NCBI RefSeq assembly: GCF_025947225.1 | Contig: NZ_CP110005.1 | Coordinates: 434,001-498,000, forward strand | DNA: 64,000 nucleotides | Direction: 5' to 3' | Origin: Flavobacterium sp. N2270 | GTDB lineage: Bacteria > Bacteroidota > Bacteroidia > Flavobacteriales > Flavobacteriaceae | Part shown: piece after piece, positions 17,833 to 26,981 of the stretch | Layout: the number at the start of each line of letters is the position of its first letter | How positions within the stretch are numbered: the stretch's first letter is position 1 | Position numbers and translations under genes: made by a program | The notes under the pieces: generated by a model | Databases searched by the model: none | What the model saw: only the letters and a program-made list of their open reading frames with translations | What the model was told of the DNA's origin: nothing

Positions 17833-19158
17833 ATGATTCAATTAGCACAAATATTATTTATACTTTCAGTATTAGTTATTCTTCATGAATTTGGCCACTA
17901 CATTACCGCAAAAATGTTTAAAGTTAGAGTTGAAAAATTCTATCTTTTTATGGATGCTGGGTTTTCATTAATAAAGAAAAAAATAGGAGAAACAGAATGG
18001 GGAATTGGATGGTTACCTTTAGGTGGTTATGTGAAACTTTCAGGGATGATTGATGAAAGCATGGATACCGATCAAATGAACACAGAACCTCAGCCTTGGG
18101 AATTTCGTTCTAAACCAGCATGGCAACGTTTAATTATTATGCTTGGTGGAATTATTGTAAATATATTACTAGCTTGGTTTATTTACACCACAATGTTTGC
18201 AACAGTAGGGCAAAAATATATTTCATCAGAAGTAGTTCAAAAAAACGGATTAGCTTTTGGAGAAGTTGGTAAAAGTGTAGGTTTTAAAGACGGAGATAAA
18301 ATCATTTCAGTTGACGGAAAATTTCAACCAAAATTTAATTGGTTGATTATTGATATTCTTTTAAGTGAAAAAATTGAGCTAGAAAGAAACGGAGAAAAAA
18401 TAAATATTTCATTAACTGATGAACAAAAAGGAAAAATTATCTCTACCGAAGGGAAAGACTTTGTTCATGCAAGATTAACTAATGTTTCTATAGATTCTAT
18501 AACTAAAAATAGTTTAGCAGAAAAAGCTGGATTACAAAAAGGAGATAATATCGTAGGAATTAACGGAGCTAAAATTACATATTTCGATGAATTAGGAACT
18601 GAATTATCTAAGCATAAAAATGATTCTGTTTCATTAGACGTAAACAGAAATAATGCAATTGTTGAAATTAAAACTTTAGTTGGAGAAGATGGCAAATTAG
18701 GATTTATTCAAGGCAGTATCAATAAAGATGATTATCAAGTTATCAATAAACTAAGCATTGGAGAAGCTATTCCTGCAGCAGTTAAAGAATCATGGCAATT
18801 ATTAGCTTATAACGTAAAACAGTTTAAATTAATTTTAAGTCCTAAAACAGAAGCATACAAGCAAGTTCAAAGTCCAGTTGGAATAGCACGTCGTCTACCA
18901 GACACGTGGAATTGGGAATTTATTTGGAACTTTACAGCTTTATTTTCAATTGGTTTAGCTTTCATGAATTTATTACCAATACCTGGTTTAGATGGCGGAC
19001 ATGCATTATTTACCATTGTTGAAATGATTACCGGAAAGACATTAAGCATAAAAGCAGCAGAAAGAGTACAGACTTTCGGAATGATTATCTTACTGACTTT
19101 AATGGCTTTAACTTTCGGAAAAGACATCTATCAACTAGTTGCAGATAAATTTTTCTAA
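17833..19158 (+). CDS. rseP: RIP metalloprotease RseP (site-2 protease)
   Basis: A 441-residue inner-membrane M50 protease. The first membrane helix carries HEFGH (about residues 19-23) for zinc; a PDZ region follows in the middle (LAEKAGLQKGDNIVGING is a clear PDZ core, with a second degenerate copy before it around GEVGKSVGFKDGDKIISVDG); the C-terminal helices hold MNLLPIPGLDGGH, the NxxPxPxLDG motif with the third zinc ligand. In known systems it cleaves membrane-embedded anti-sigma factors; no sigma/anti-sigma gene is next to it here. It has its own promoter box (17798-17805). Confidence 0.94.
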   Translation: MIQLAQILFILSVLVILHEFGHYITAKMFKVRVEKFYLFMDAGFSLIKKKIGETEWGIGWLPLGGYVKLSGMIDESMDTDQMNTEPQPWEFRSKPAWQRLIIMLGGIIVNILLAWFIYTTMFATVGQKYISSEVVQKNGLAFGEVGKSVGFKDGDKIISVDGKFQPKFNWLIIDILLSEKIELERNGEKINISLTDEQKGKIISTEGKDFVHARLTNVSIDSITKNSLAEKAGLQKGDNIVGINGAKITYFDELGTELSKHKNDSVSLDVNRNNAIVEIKTLVGEDGKLGFIQGSINKDDYQVINKLSIGEAIPAAVKESWQLLAYNVKQFKLILSPKTEAYKQVQSPVGIARRLPDTWNWEFIWNFTALFSIGLAFMNLLPIPGLDGGHALFTIVEMITGKTLSIKAAERVQTFGMIILLTLMALTFGKDIYQLVADKFF

Positions 19159-19176
19159 TATTTTTTTACTTTTTGT

Positions 19177-19206
19177 TTGTAAAAATAAATTATCAGCTTA
19201 TATTTG
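19177..19206 (+). promoter_or_regulatory. Promoter of the tRNA-Asn genes
   Basis: A -33 TTG (19177-19179), a 19-bp spacer and a -7 box TATATTTG (19199-19206), a full match to the Bacteroidota promoter pattern, 24 bp before the first tRNA-Asn. Confidence 0.75.
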
Positions 19207-19230
19207 CACCGCATTAAAGGTAACACACCT

Positions 19231-19304
19231 TCCTTCTTAGCTCAGTTGGTTAGAGCATCTGACTGTTAATCAGAGGGTCCTTGGTTCGAGCCCAAGAGAG
19301 GGAG
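19231..19304 (+). tRNA. tRNA-Asn (GTT), first copy
   Basis: A 74-nt cloverleaf: acceptor TCCTTCT / AGAGGGA, D arm GCTC...GAGC, anticodon arm TCTGA-CTGTTAA-TCAGA with anticodon GTT at 19265-19267, T arm CTTGG-TTCGAGC-CCAAG, discriminator G. The 3' CCA is not encoded. Confidence 0.97.
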
Positions 19305-19308
19305 CTAA

Positions 19309-19335
19309 AAAAAGCCGCTTTTCAAGTGGCTTTTT
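19309..19335 (+). terminator. Terminator after the first tRNA-Asn
   Basis: Twelve-bp stem AAAAAGCCGCTT / AAGTGGCTTTTT (one G-T pair) with a TTC loop, its T-rich arm serving as the T-tract. Confidence 0.8.
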
Positions 19336-19363
19336 ATATCTCAAAATGCAAAATATTGGTTAT

Positions 19364-19437
19364 TCCTTCTTAGCTCAGTTGGTTAGAGCATCTGACTGTT
19401 AATCAGAGGGTCCTTGGTTCGAGCCCAAGAGAGGGAG
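19364..19437 (+). tRNA. tRNA-Asn (GTT), second identical copy
   Basis: Identical over all 74 nt to the copy at 19231-19304, anticodon GTT at 19398-19400. No separate good promoter is seen in the 28 bp after the first terminator, so it may depend on read-through. Confidence 0.97.
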
Positions 19438-19446
19438 CTAATACAC

Positions 19447-19480
19447 AAAAAGACTTTACAGCAATGTAAGGTCTTTTTTT
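19447..19480 (+). terminator. Terminator after the second tRNA-Asn
   Basis: Stem AAAAAGACTTTACA / TGTAAGGTCTTTTT (one G-T pair) with loop GCAA, followed by further T. Confidence 0.85.
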
Positions 19481-19518
19481 ATTTAACTCATTTTATTACA
19501 TTTATGAAAAATCAATTT

Positions 19519-20022
19519 ATGAAAAAAGTAATTCTATTATTTATTACAATATTATCATTCAAAAGCTTTTCTCAAAAAAAAGACAACAATACATATCAAA
19601 AAATTGAAATTCTATTAAACAATTGGCACAAAGCTGCTGCTGAAGCAAATTTTGATAATTACTTTAATGCAATGGCAGATGAATCAGTCTTCATAGGAAC
19701 AGATGCAACTGAAAATTGGAACAAACAAGAATTCATGATTTATGCTAAACCATATTTCGATAAAGGAAAAGCTTGGAGTTTCAAAGCAATTGAAAGAAAT
19801 ATCTATTTTTCAAAAGACAAAAAAACAGCCTGGTTTGACGAGCTATTAAACACACAAATGAAAATTTGCAGAGGAAGTGGAGTTTTAGTTCAAGTAAACG
19901 GAATTTGGAAAATAAAACATTATGTTCTTTCAATGACAATCCCAAATGAAAACACAAATGAAATTATAAAAATAAAAGCACCTATAGAAGATGCTTTTAT
20001 AAATCAATTACAAAAAAAATAA
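19519..20022 (+). CDS. Secreted NTF2-like (SnoaL-type) domain protein
   Basis: A 167-residue protein with signal peptide MKKVILLFITILSFKSFSQ followed by a compact NTF2-like alpha+beta domain: KIEILLNNWHKAAAEANFDN, then DESVFIGTDATENWNKQEF, then GSGVLVQVNGIWKIKHYVLS. In this fold a cavity may bind a small ligand or act catalytically; no activity can be assigned. The open frame extends back into the tRNA, which cannot be coding; ATGs at 19504 and 19519 are possible. The second starts directly at the canonical Lys-rich signal peptide and is preferred. Confidence 0.85.
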   Translation: MKKVILLFITILSFKSFSQKKDNNTYQKIEILLNNWHKAAAEANFDNYFNAMADESVFIGTDATENWNKQEFMIYAKPYFDKGKAWSFKAIERNIYFSKDKKTAWFDELLNTQMKICRGSGVLVQVNGIWKIKHYVLSMTIPNENTNEIIKIKAPIEDAFINQLQKK

Positions 20023-20024
20023 TT

Positions 20025-20978
20025 TTAATTGTAAATATGTTCTTTTAAATTTTTAAACATTTCTGCTGTCATTGATTTAATATCAAAATCATTTGACCAA
20101 TTCCAATCTTCTCTTGCAAGAGTATCATCAATACTTGCAGGCCAACTATCGGCAATTTTCTGACGAAAGTCTGGCGCATAACCAATTGTAAAATCAGGAT
20201 AATACTTTTTAATTTCTTCAGTAATTTGCTCAGGAGTAAAACTCATTGCTGACAAGTTATATGAAGAGCGTATTTTTATTTGCTCAGAAGAAGCTTTCAT
20301 AATTCCAATAGTTGCCTTAATTGCATCATCCATGTACATCATAGGCAAAGCCGTTTTTTCAGAAAGAAAACTAGTAAAACTTCCTTCAGTAATTGCTTTA
20401 TGATAAATATCTACGGCATAATCTGTAGTTCCCCCTCCTGGTTCTGTTGCCCAACTAATCAAACCTGGGTAACGAATACTTCTTACATCAACACCGTATT
20501 GTTTATTATAATATTCGCACCATCTCTCTCCGGCTTGTTTAGAAATCCCATAAACAGTTGAAGGCTCCATAACAGTATATTGCGGAGTATTTTCTCTAGG
20601 AGTTGTAGGCCCAAAAACCGCAATACTTGATGGCCAAAAAATCTTTTTAATTTTTCCCGCTTTAGCTAAATTTAAAACATGAAACAAAGAATTCATATTT
20701 AAATCCCAAGCAAAAGCAGGGTTTTTCTCTGCAGTTGCTGAAAGTAGTGCTGCCATTAAATAAACATCCGTAATTTCATATTGTTCAATTAAATGTTCAA
20801 TTTGATTATAATCTAACGCATTAATAACTTCAAAAATACCATTATTAACAACATCATTTTCTAATTTACGGATATCTGAAGCTACAACATTTTCAACACC
20901 ATATGTAGATCTAAGCTTTGCTGTTAATTCGGTCCCTATTTGACCACAAGCACCAATAATTAATATTTTTGTATTCAT
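20025..20978 (-). CDS. tdh: L-threonine 3-dehydrogenase, SDR type
   Basis: A 317-residue NAD-dependent extended SDR enzyme oxidising L-threonine to 2-amino-3-ketobutyrate, the first step of conversion to glycine and acetyl-CoA. Motifs: GACGQIG (NAD), PSSIAVFGP (catalytic Ser region), YGISKQAGE (Tyr-x3-Lys), RYPGLIS and the adjacent WATEPGGGTTDYAVDIYH. These match the UDP-galactose-epimerase-like threonine dehydrogenases characterised from Flavobacterium, unrelated to the zinc-dependent E. coli enzyme. It ends 2 bp from the convergent NTF2-like gene. Confidence 0.92.
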   Translation of the reverse strand: MNTKILIIGACGQIGTELTAKLRSTYGVENVVASDIRKLENDVVNNGIFEVINALDYNQIEHLIEQYEITDVYLMAALLSATAEKNPAFAWDLNMNSLFHVLNLAKAGKIKKIFWPSSIAVFGPTTPRENTPQYTVMEPSTVYGISKQAGERWCEYYNKQYGVDVRSIRYPGLISWATEPGGGTTDYAVDIYHKAITEGSFTSFLSEKTALPMMYMDDAIKATIGIMKASSEQIKIRSSYNLSAMSFTPEQITEEIKKYYPDFTIGYAPDFRQKIADSWPASIDDTLAREDWNWSNDFDIKSMTAEMFKNLKEHIYN

Positions 20979-21103
20979 TGTTTTCAGTAAATTTAAAGTA
21001 CAAATATAAGAATTTGTATGGGTTATTATTTTAAAAAAAAACTAAACAAAATTTATAATATGTTAACTTTAAAGAAATCATATTAAAATCTGGTAAACAA
21101 TTG

Positions 21104-21111
21104 TATTTTTG
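21104..21111 (+). promoter_or_regulatory. -7 promoter box (TATTTTTG)
   Basis: A perfect TAnnTTTG match, 16 bp upstream of the ATG at 21128. This places the transcription start inside the longer open frame that begins at 21101 and so supports the start at 21128. Confidence 0.6.
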
Positions 21112-21127
21112 CTTATATTTATACTTA

Positions 21128-21757
21128 ATGAAAACATATTTAATTTTATTTTTAAGTTCAGTACTTTTTATTAGTTGCGCAGACGACAGTAATCGAAATG
21201 CAAATTCTTCAAAAGTACAGCAAAAAAATACAGAAGTTTTTTTAGCAATTTCTAAAAAATGGTCATTCAATTTCCCAAATGCTAGAACAGAAATTCAAAC
21301 TACTCTCAATGAATGGAATGATTGGATTCAGTTTAAAAAAGAATTAGAGCAAAAGCCTAAAGCAACATTACTTGCTTTTCAAATGAAAATTGAAAATGTC
21401 GCTCAAAAATCTGATAGTTTGAGTTTAACTGTACCTGATAAATTTAACAATCCTCAAGTTAGAAGTAGATTAGTGACTTTAAATACAAAAATAAATTCAT
21501 TAGATACTTTTTTACATTTACAGGAAATACCACAAAAAAAAGTATTTACATTAATTGACGAAATCAACTCTGAAATAAGAGGAGTCTACATCCAAATGGA
21601 TGAAATTATAATTAAACAAGCTATTCCGAAAGAAATTGGCGAAGATGATATGATTAAAGCCTTAGACACTTCAAGAATGGCTAACTCAAAGGCTTTTGAA
21701 GAAAGTGTAACAAAGTCAAACACTCTTAAAGAAAAAGAGAAAATGCAAAAAAAATAG
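21128..21757 (+). CDS. Lipoprotein of unknown function
   Basis: A 209-residue lipoprotein: MKTYLILFLSSVLFISCADD has a lipobox-like SVLFISC with the acylated Cys followed by acidic residues. The body is helical and charged (WNDWIQFKKELEQKPK, LNTKINSLDTFLHLQE), ending in a Lys-rich coiled tail. No known domain. Its stop is 3 bp before the ATG of a T9SS cargo protein, so the two are co-transcribed; a shared role is possible but unproven. Confidence 0.8.
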   Translation: MKTYLILFLSSVLFISCADDSNRNANSSKVQQKNTEVFLAISKKWSFNFPNARTEIQTTLNEWNDWIQFKKELEQKPKATLLAFQMKIENVAQKSDSLSLTVPDKFNNPQVRSRLVTLNTKINSLDTFLHLQEIPQKKVFTLIDEINSEIRGVYIQMDEIIIKQAIPKEIGEDDMIKALDTSRMANSKAFEESVTKSNTLKEKEKMQKK

Positions 21758-21760
21758 AAT

Positions 21761-23407
21761 ATGAAAAACAATTACTTTTACAAATCAACACTAATTGTAT
21801 TATGCTTTTTTGCACAAATAGCATTTTCACAAACAACCACTTGGGATGGAGCAGCTTGGGATAACGGTACGCCAAATAGCTCAACAGATGCAATTTTTAC
21901 TGGAAATTATTCTTCTTCAGGAAATTTAACTACTAAATCAATAACGGTAAATGGGACTTCAATTGTTACATTTAATTCTTCTCACACATTAACTGTTGAA
22001 AATGACATTACAATTAATGCTACTGCAAGTTTAATTTTTGAAAATAATGCGAGCTTATTACAAGTTAATGCAGCTGCAGTTAATACTGGAAATATAACTT
22101 ACAGGAGAGATACTGCTCCAATGATTGAAAATCAATACACTTATTGGGGAACCCCTGTTTTTGGGCAAATTTTAAATGTATTCTCGCCCCTAACCAGTCC
22201 AACTAGATTTCATAGTTTTAATGCTAATTCAGCTGTAAACAATTGGGTAAATGAAACAGGAACAAATGCAATGGTCCCAGGAAAGGGATATGCTATTCAA
22301 GCACCAGATAATTACACTGTGACGCCAACTATCTATAATGGAGAATTTATTGGAACACCTAATAACGGAAACATTCCTGTTAATGTTGAAGCATTTAATC
22401 CTGTGCTATTAAATTACAATTTCATTTCAAACCCTTATCCTTCTGCTATTGATGTTGTAACTATGATGGACAATACAAATCTTGGTACTTTATATTTCTG
22501 GACACATAATACTGCCATTTCAGGAAATGTTTTTACTACAGATGATTACGCAGTAAGAACAAGAACTACAGGTACGCAAGCAATTTCGGGTGGAGCAGTT
22601 CCAGATCAATACATAGCAGCTGGTCAAGGATTTTTTGCTTCAGCTGGAACAACAACAACAATTAACTTTACAAACGCAATGCGAGTTAGTGGAAATAATA
22701 ATCAGTTTTATAGAGAAACCCAATCAACAACACTAAACTATTATATTCACTTAAATCTAACGAATTCACTTGGAGCATTTAAACAAATTGCTGTAGGATA
22801 TCAAGAAGATGCGACAAACAACTATGATTTCGGAACTGACGCGCTAGCATCAACAGCTGGAGTTATACAGTTCTATTCATTAATTCCTCCATCTACACTT
22901 GGATTTGGAATACAAGGAAGGGCATATCCTTGGACAATAACAGATCAGATTCCGTTAGGAATAAACACAACACAAGCCGGAAGTTACGATATTGCAATTG
23001 ATCATACAGATACTTTTTTTGATGACAAGGGCATTTTCCTAGAAGATACAAGTAACGGAACATTTCATAATTTAAAAACCAGTACTTTTACTTTTACAAC
23101 AACAACTGGAACATTTAATAATAGGTTTAAATTACATTACCAAGATTTATCATTATCAACTGATGATAATTTGGTTAATGATTCTTCTTTAATAGTTTTT
23201 TCTACAGATGAAGCTACTAAATTTGTTTCGAATAATTTAAATATCAAATCTATTGAAGCGTTTGACATTTCAGGAAGATTACTTTTTGAAGAAAAAAACA
23301 TTAATAGCTTAACTTTTGAAAAAAATGTTTTTCAAACTAATCAAACCATATTCATTACAGTTACACTTGAAAATTTTCAAAAAATAAGAAGAAAACTTAT
23401 TTTATAA
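21761..23407 (+). CDS. T9SS-exported surface protein
   Basis: A 548-residue secreted protein. Signal peptide to FSQ (about residue 24), then a beta-helix/fibre-like stretch rich in Thr, Asn, Ser (TWDGAAWDNGTPNSS, SITVNGTSIVTFNSS), a middle part with FISNPYPSAIDVVTMM, and a C-terminal region (LNIKSIEAFDISGRLLFEE ... IRRKLIL) resembling a T9SS sorting domain, though without the usual VYPNP motif. The family is common in flavobacteria and has no known enzymatic activity; adhesion or surface-layer roles are guesses. It ends before a strong terminator. Confidence 0.85.
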   Translation: MKNNYFYKSTLIVLCFFAQIAFSQTTTWDGAAWDNGTPNSSTDAIFTGNYSSSGNLTTKSITVNGTSIVTFNSSHTLTVENDITINATASLIFENNASLLQVNAAAVNTGNITYRRDTAPMIENQYTYWGTPVFGQILNVFSPLTSPTRFHSFNANSAVNNWVNETGTNAMVPGKGYAIQAPDNYTVTPTIYNGEFIGTPNNGNIPVNVEAFNPVLLNYNFISNPYPSAIDVVTMMDNTNLGTLYFWTHNTAISGNVFTTDDYAVRTRTTGTQAISGGAVPDQYIAAGQGFFASAGTTTTINFTNAMRVSGNNNQFYRETQSTTLNYYIHLNLTNSLGAFKQIAVGYQEDATNNYDFGTDALASTAGVIQFYSLIPPSTLGFGIQGRAYPWTITDQIPLGINTTQAGSYDIAIDHTDTFFDDKGIFLEDTSNGTFHNLKTSTFTFTTTTGTFNNRFKLHYQDLSLSTDDNLVNDSSLIVFSTDEATKFVSNNLNIKSIEAFDISGRLLFEEKNINSLTFEKNVFQTNQTIFITVTLENFQKIRRKLIL

Positions 23408-23426
23408 TTTAACGAAAACACAAAAT

Positions 23427-23466
23427 AAAACCACTATAAACCAATTGGAATTGTAGTGGTTTTTTT
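23427..23466 (+). terminator. Rho-independent terminator
   Basis: Perfect 10-bp stem AAAACCACTA / TAGTGGTTTT (23427-23436, 23454-23463), with CCAATTGG in the loop, followed by T residues. Confidence 0.85.
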
Positions 23467-23494
23467 AATTTTACAACAAATTAAATTTACAACC

Positions 23495-26400
23495 TTGAAC
23501 GTTTCAGATATTTTAAAAAAATACGAACAAAATCCTAAAATTGAGCAAATTAGTCAATTACTAATTGAACGAAAAAAAGCTTCTGTTTCTGGTTTAATAG
23601 GATCATCATTATCAATTATCATTCAATCGCTTTTTAAAAAAGCAGAAATCCCTTTTTTATTGATTTTAAATGATAAAGAAGAAGCTGCTTATTATTTAAA
23701 CGACTTAGAGCAACTTCTTAACGGTGAAGATGTTTTATTTTATCCTGGTTCTTACAGAAGACCTTATCAAATTGAAGAAACAGACAATGCAAATGTTTTA
23801 TTAAGAGCTGAAGTTTTAAACCGAATTAATTCTCGTAAAAAACCAGCTATTATTGTTTCATATCCAGAAGCTTTATTTGAAAAAGTAGTTACTCGAAAAG
23901 AATTAGATAAAAACACTTTAAAACTTGCCGTAAACGATAACTTATCAATTGATTTTATCAACGAAACACTATTTGAATACAATTTTAAACGTGTTGACTT
24001 TGTTGTTGAACCCGGCGAATTTTCTGTTCGTGGTGGAATTATTGATGTGTTTTCATTTTCAAATGACGAACCGTATAGAATTGAGTTTTTTGGCAACGAA
24101 GTAGACAGCATTAGAAGTTTTGATGTTGAAACCCAACTTTCAAAAGAAAAGCTCAAGAAAATTTCAATTATTCCGAATGTAGAAAATAAAATGCTTCAAG
24201 AAAATCGCGAAAGCTTTTTAAACTACATCAACGAAAAAACCGCTGTTTTTATTCAAAATACCGAGCAAATTGGTCAAAAATTAAACACTTTATTTGGTAA
24301 AGCAGATGAAGCTTACTCAAAATTAACTGGCGAAATAAAACAAGCCAATCCGGAAGAATTATTTGTAAACGAAAAAACGTTTTTAAAAAAAGTAATCGAC
24401 TTTCCAATTGTGGAATTAAACAACAAGTCGATTTTTAAAGTAGATAAAAGTTTTGAATTTCATATTCAACCTCAACCTTCTTTCAATAAACAATTTGATT
24501 TATTACTAGCCAATTTAAGTGAGAACCATGACAATGGTATTTCAAATTATATTTTATGTTCAAACGAAAGTCAGTCTAAACGTTTTCATGATATTTTTCA
24601 AAGCATAGACGAAGAAAACCACGAAAGCATTCGCAAACAATACAAAACATTAGTTTTTCCATTATATCAAGGATTTATAGATATAGAAAATCAAATTGCT
24701 TGTTATACAGATCATCAAATTTTTGAGCGCTATCATAAATTCACCATTAAAAACAGCTCTTCTAAAAAACAAACCATCACCTTAAAAGAGCTTACCTCTT
24801 TATCTGTTGGGGATTATGTTACGCATATTGACCACGGAATTGGAAAATTTGGAGGTTTACAAAAAATTCAGGTCGAAGGAAAAACACAAGAAGCCATTAA
24901 GTTGGCCTATGCTGATAATGACATTGTTTATGTAAGTATTCATTCGTTACATAAAATTTCAAAATACAACGGTAAAGATGGTGCACCTCCTAAAATATAC
25001 AAATTAGGAAGCAACGCTTGGAAAGCGTTAAAACAAAAAACAAAAGCACGAGTTAAGCATATAGCTTTCAATTTAATTCAATTGTATGCAAAAAGAAGGT
25101 TAGACAAAGGTTTTGCTTGCGCGCCCGATAGTTATTTGCAAAAAGAACTAGAAAGTTCGTTTATTTATGAAGATACACCAGATCAAATTACATCGACAAA
25201 TGATGTAAAAATGGATATGGAAAACGACAGGCCAATGGATCGATTGGTTTGCGGAGATGTTGGTTTTGGAAAAACAGAAATTGCCATTCGTGCAGCATTT
25301 AAAGCGGTTGACAATGGAAAGCAAGTTGCCGTTTTAGTTCCCACCACCATTCTTGCTTATCAACATTACAGAACATTTTCCGAGCGTTTAAAAGACATGC
25401 CGGTTACCATAAATTATTTGAATAGATTTAGAACAGCCAAGCAAAAAGCAGAAACTTTAAAAGCACTTGGTGAAGGAAAAGTTGACATTATCATTGGAAC
25501 ACATCAATTGGTAAACAAAAATGTACAATTTAAAGATTTAGGGTTGTTGATTGTTGATGAAGAGCAAAAATTTGGAGTAAACGTAAAAGATAAATTAAAA
25601 ACTATTGCTGCAAATGTAGATACGCTTACACTTACTGCAACTCCAATTCCAAGAACGTTACAATTTTCGCTGATGGCAGCTAGAGATTTATCGGTAATTA
25701 CTACTCCACCGCCTAATAGACATCCTATTGAAACAAATGTGGTGCGTTTTAACGAAGAAGTAATTAGAGATGCTATTTCATATGAAATTGAACGTGGCGG
25801 ACAAGTATTTTTTATTAATAATCGCATTGAAAACATCAAAGAAGTTGCTGGAATGATTCAACGATTAGTTCCCGATGCAAAAGTGGGAATTGGTCACGGA
25901 CAAATGGACGGTAAAAAACTAGAAGAATTAATGCTTGCTTTTATTGAAGGTGAATTTGATGTTTTAGTAGCAACAACGATTATTGAAAGTGGATTAGATG
26001 TTCCAAATGCGAATACTATTTTTATTAATAATGCCAATAATTTCGGATTATCTGATTTACATCAAATGCGTGGTCGTGTAGGGCGAAGCAATAAAAAAGC
26101 ATTTTGTTACTTTATTACTCCACCAGATACTGTAATGACTGAAGATGCACGAAAACGCATCAATGCATTGGAACAATTTAGCGAATTGGGAAGCGGATTT
26201 AATATTGCCATGAAAGATTTAGAAATTCGTGGTGCTGGAGATTTATTAGGCGGTGAACAAAGTGGTTTCATTAATGAAATTGGTTTTGATACCTACCAAA
26301 AAATAATGAACGAGGCAATTGACGAATTGAAAGAAAACGAATTTAAAGACCTTTACGAAGAAGAAAATAATATTGAGACTAAAGAATACGTAAAAGATAT

Positions 26401-26848
26401 TTTAATTGACACAGACTTCGAATTATTGTTTCCTGATGAATATATAAACAGTGTTACTGAACGATTAAGTTTATATAACGAGTTAGGCTTAATTAAAAAA
26501 GAGGAAGATTTATTGCTTTTCGAACAAAAATTAATTGATCGATTTGGTGCGCTTCCAAAACCTGCAATTGCATTATTAAATAGTTTACGAATAAAATGGA
26601 AAGCAACTTCTATAGGAATTGAAAAATTATTAATGAAACAAGGCAAACTTATTGGTTATTTCATAAGCGATCAACAAAGCAAATATTATCAATCTAACAA
26701 GTTCATGAAAGTAATGCAATTTGCACAACAAAATGGAAATCTTTGCAAAATTAAAGAGAAGCAAACCAAAAATGGATTACGTTTATTAATCACATTTGAC
26801 AATGTAAAAAGTATTACTAAAGCTTTAGAGCTTTTCAATAAAATATAA
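23495..26848 (+). CDS. mfd: Transcription-repair coupling factor Mfd
   Basis: An 1117-residue SF2 translocase that removes stalled RNA polymerase and recruits UvrA. Order: UvrB-like N-terminal module (about 25-330), RNA-polymerase-interacting CarD-like domain (SVGDYVTHIDHGIGKFGG, about residue 440), translocase with Walker A GDVGFGKTEIA, DEEQKF box and TATPIPRTLQFSLMA, GRVGRSNKKAFCYF, and the C-terminal TRCF domain. The longest frame starts at a GTG inside the upstream terminator (23456), which is implausible. A TTG at 23495 gives the conserved beginning M-NVSDILKKYEQNP, so this rare start is chosen. Confidence 0.95.
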   Translation: MNVSDILKKYEQNPKIEQISQLLIERKKASVSGLIGSSLSIIIQSLFKKAEIPFLLILNDKEEAAYYLNDLEQLLNGEDVLFYPGSYRRPYQIEETDNANVLLRAEVLNRINSRKKPAIIVSYPEALFEKVVTRKELDKNTLKLAVNDNLSIDFINETLFEYNFKRVDFVVEPGEFSVRGGIIDVFSFSNDEPYRIEFFGNEVDSIRSFDVETQLSKEKLKKISIIPNVENKMLQENRESFLNYINEKTAVFIQNTEQIGQKLNTLFGKADEAYSKLTGEIKQANPEELFVNEKTFLKKVIDFPIVELNNKSIFKVDKSFEFHIQPQPSFNKQFDLLLANLSENHDNGISNYILCSNESQSKRFHDIFQSIDEENHESIRKQYKTLVFPLYQGFIDIENQIACYTDHQIFERYHKFTIKNSSSKKQTITLKELTSLSVGDYVTHIDHGIGKFGGLQKIQVEGKTQEAIKLAYADNDIVYVSIHSLHKISKYNGKDGAPPKIYKLGSNAWKALKQKTKARVKHIAFNLIQLYAKRRLDKGFACAPDSYLQKELESSFIYEDTPDQITSTNDVKMDMENDRPMDRLVCGDVGFGKTEIAIRAAFKAVDNGKQVAVLVPTTILAYQHYRTFSERLKDMPVTINYLNRFRTAKQKAETLKALGEGKVDIIIGTHQLVNKNVQFKDLGLLIVDEEQKFGVNVKDKLKTIAANVDTLTLTATPIPRTLQFSLMAARDLSVITTPPPNRHPIETNVVRFNEEVIRDAISYEIERGGQVFFINNRIENIKEVAGMIQRLVPDAKVGIGHGQMDGKKLEELMLAFIEGEFDVLVATTIIESGLDVPNANTIFINNANNFGLSDLHQMRGRVGRSNKKAFCYFITPPDTVMTEDARKRINALEQFSELGSGFNIAMKDLEIRGAGDLLGGEQSGFINEIGFDTYQKIMNEAIDELKENEFKDLYEEENNIETKEYVKDILIDTDFELLFPDEYINSVTERLSLYNELGLIKKEEDLLLFEQKLIDRFGALPKPAIALLNSLRIKWKATSIGIEKLLMKQGKLIGYFISDQQSKYYQSNKFMKVMQFAQQNGNLCKIKEKQTKNGLRLLITFDNVKSITKALELFNKI

Positions 26849-26920
26849 AAAACATCCTAAGTGAAGTACTTAGGATGTTTACATTTTCTATTTGATTAGA
26901 AAAAATTACCACTATTAACC
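26846..26920 (-). ncRNA. Candidate small RNA, copy A of a three-member family
   Basis: Predicted transcript of about 75 nt from GG at 26920 down to the T-tract after the hairpin 26851-26879. The 5' end is GGTTAATAGTGG then TAATTTTTTCTAATC. The -7 box TATTTTTA lies at 26932-26925, four nt upstream, and the TTTAACAAAATATACAT box starts at 26981. It is tandem with copy B at a period of 134 bp and shares the family's 5' end, promoter and spacing with copy C at 10026. The hairpin also serves mfd on the other strand. Confidence 0.7.
26851..26879. terminator. Bidirectional terminator shared by mfd and sRNA copy A
   Basis: Perfect 12-bp stem AACATCCTAAGT / ACTTAGGATGTT with a GAAGT loop and T/A tracts on both sides, just after the mfd stop at 26848. 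Confidence 0.9.
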
Positions 26921-26981
26921 GTTATAAAAATACTTAAACAATAAATTTACTGTTTATATTTTTTATGTATATTTTGTTAAA
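26921..26981 (-). promoter_or_regulatory. Promoter and conserved upstream box of sRNA copy A
   Basis: Minus strand: TTTAACAAAATATACAT (26981-26965) and -7 box TATTTTTA (26932-26925). From TTAACA (26980) to the transcript GG (26920) is 60 bp, the same as in copies B and C. Confidence 0.6.

Noticed and set aside
19231-19437. Duplicated tRNA as attachment sites of an integrated element
   Set aside because: Only 59 bp separate the copies and no integrase or cargo is present.
19414-19518. N-terminal extension of the NTF2-like protein
   Set aside because: It would be encoded by the second tRNA-Asn and its terminator.
23456-23494. GTG start for mfd giving a 1130-residue protein
   Set aside because: It falls inside the stem of the upstream terminator and adds non-conserved residues; TTG at 23495 gives the conserved N-terminus.
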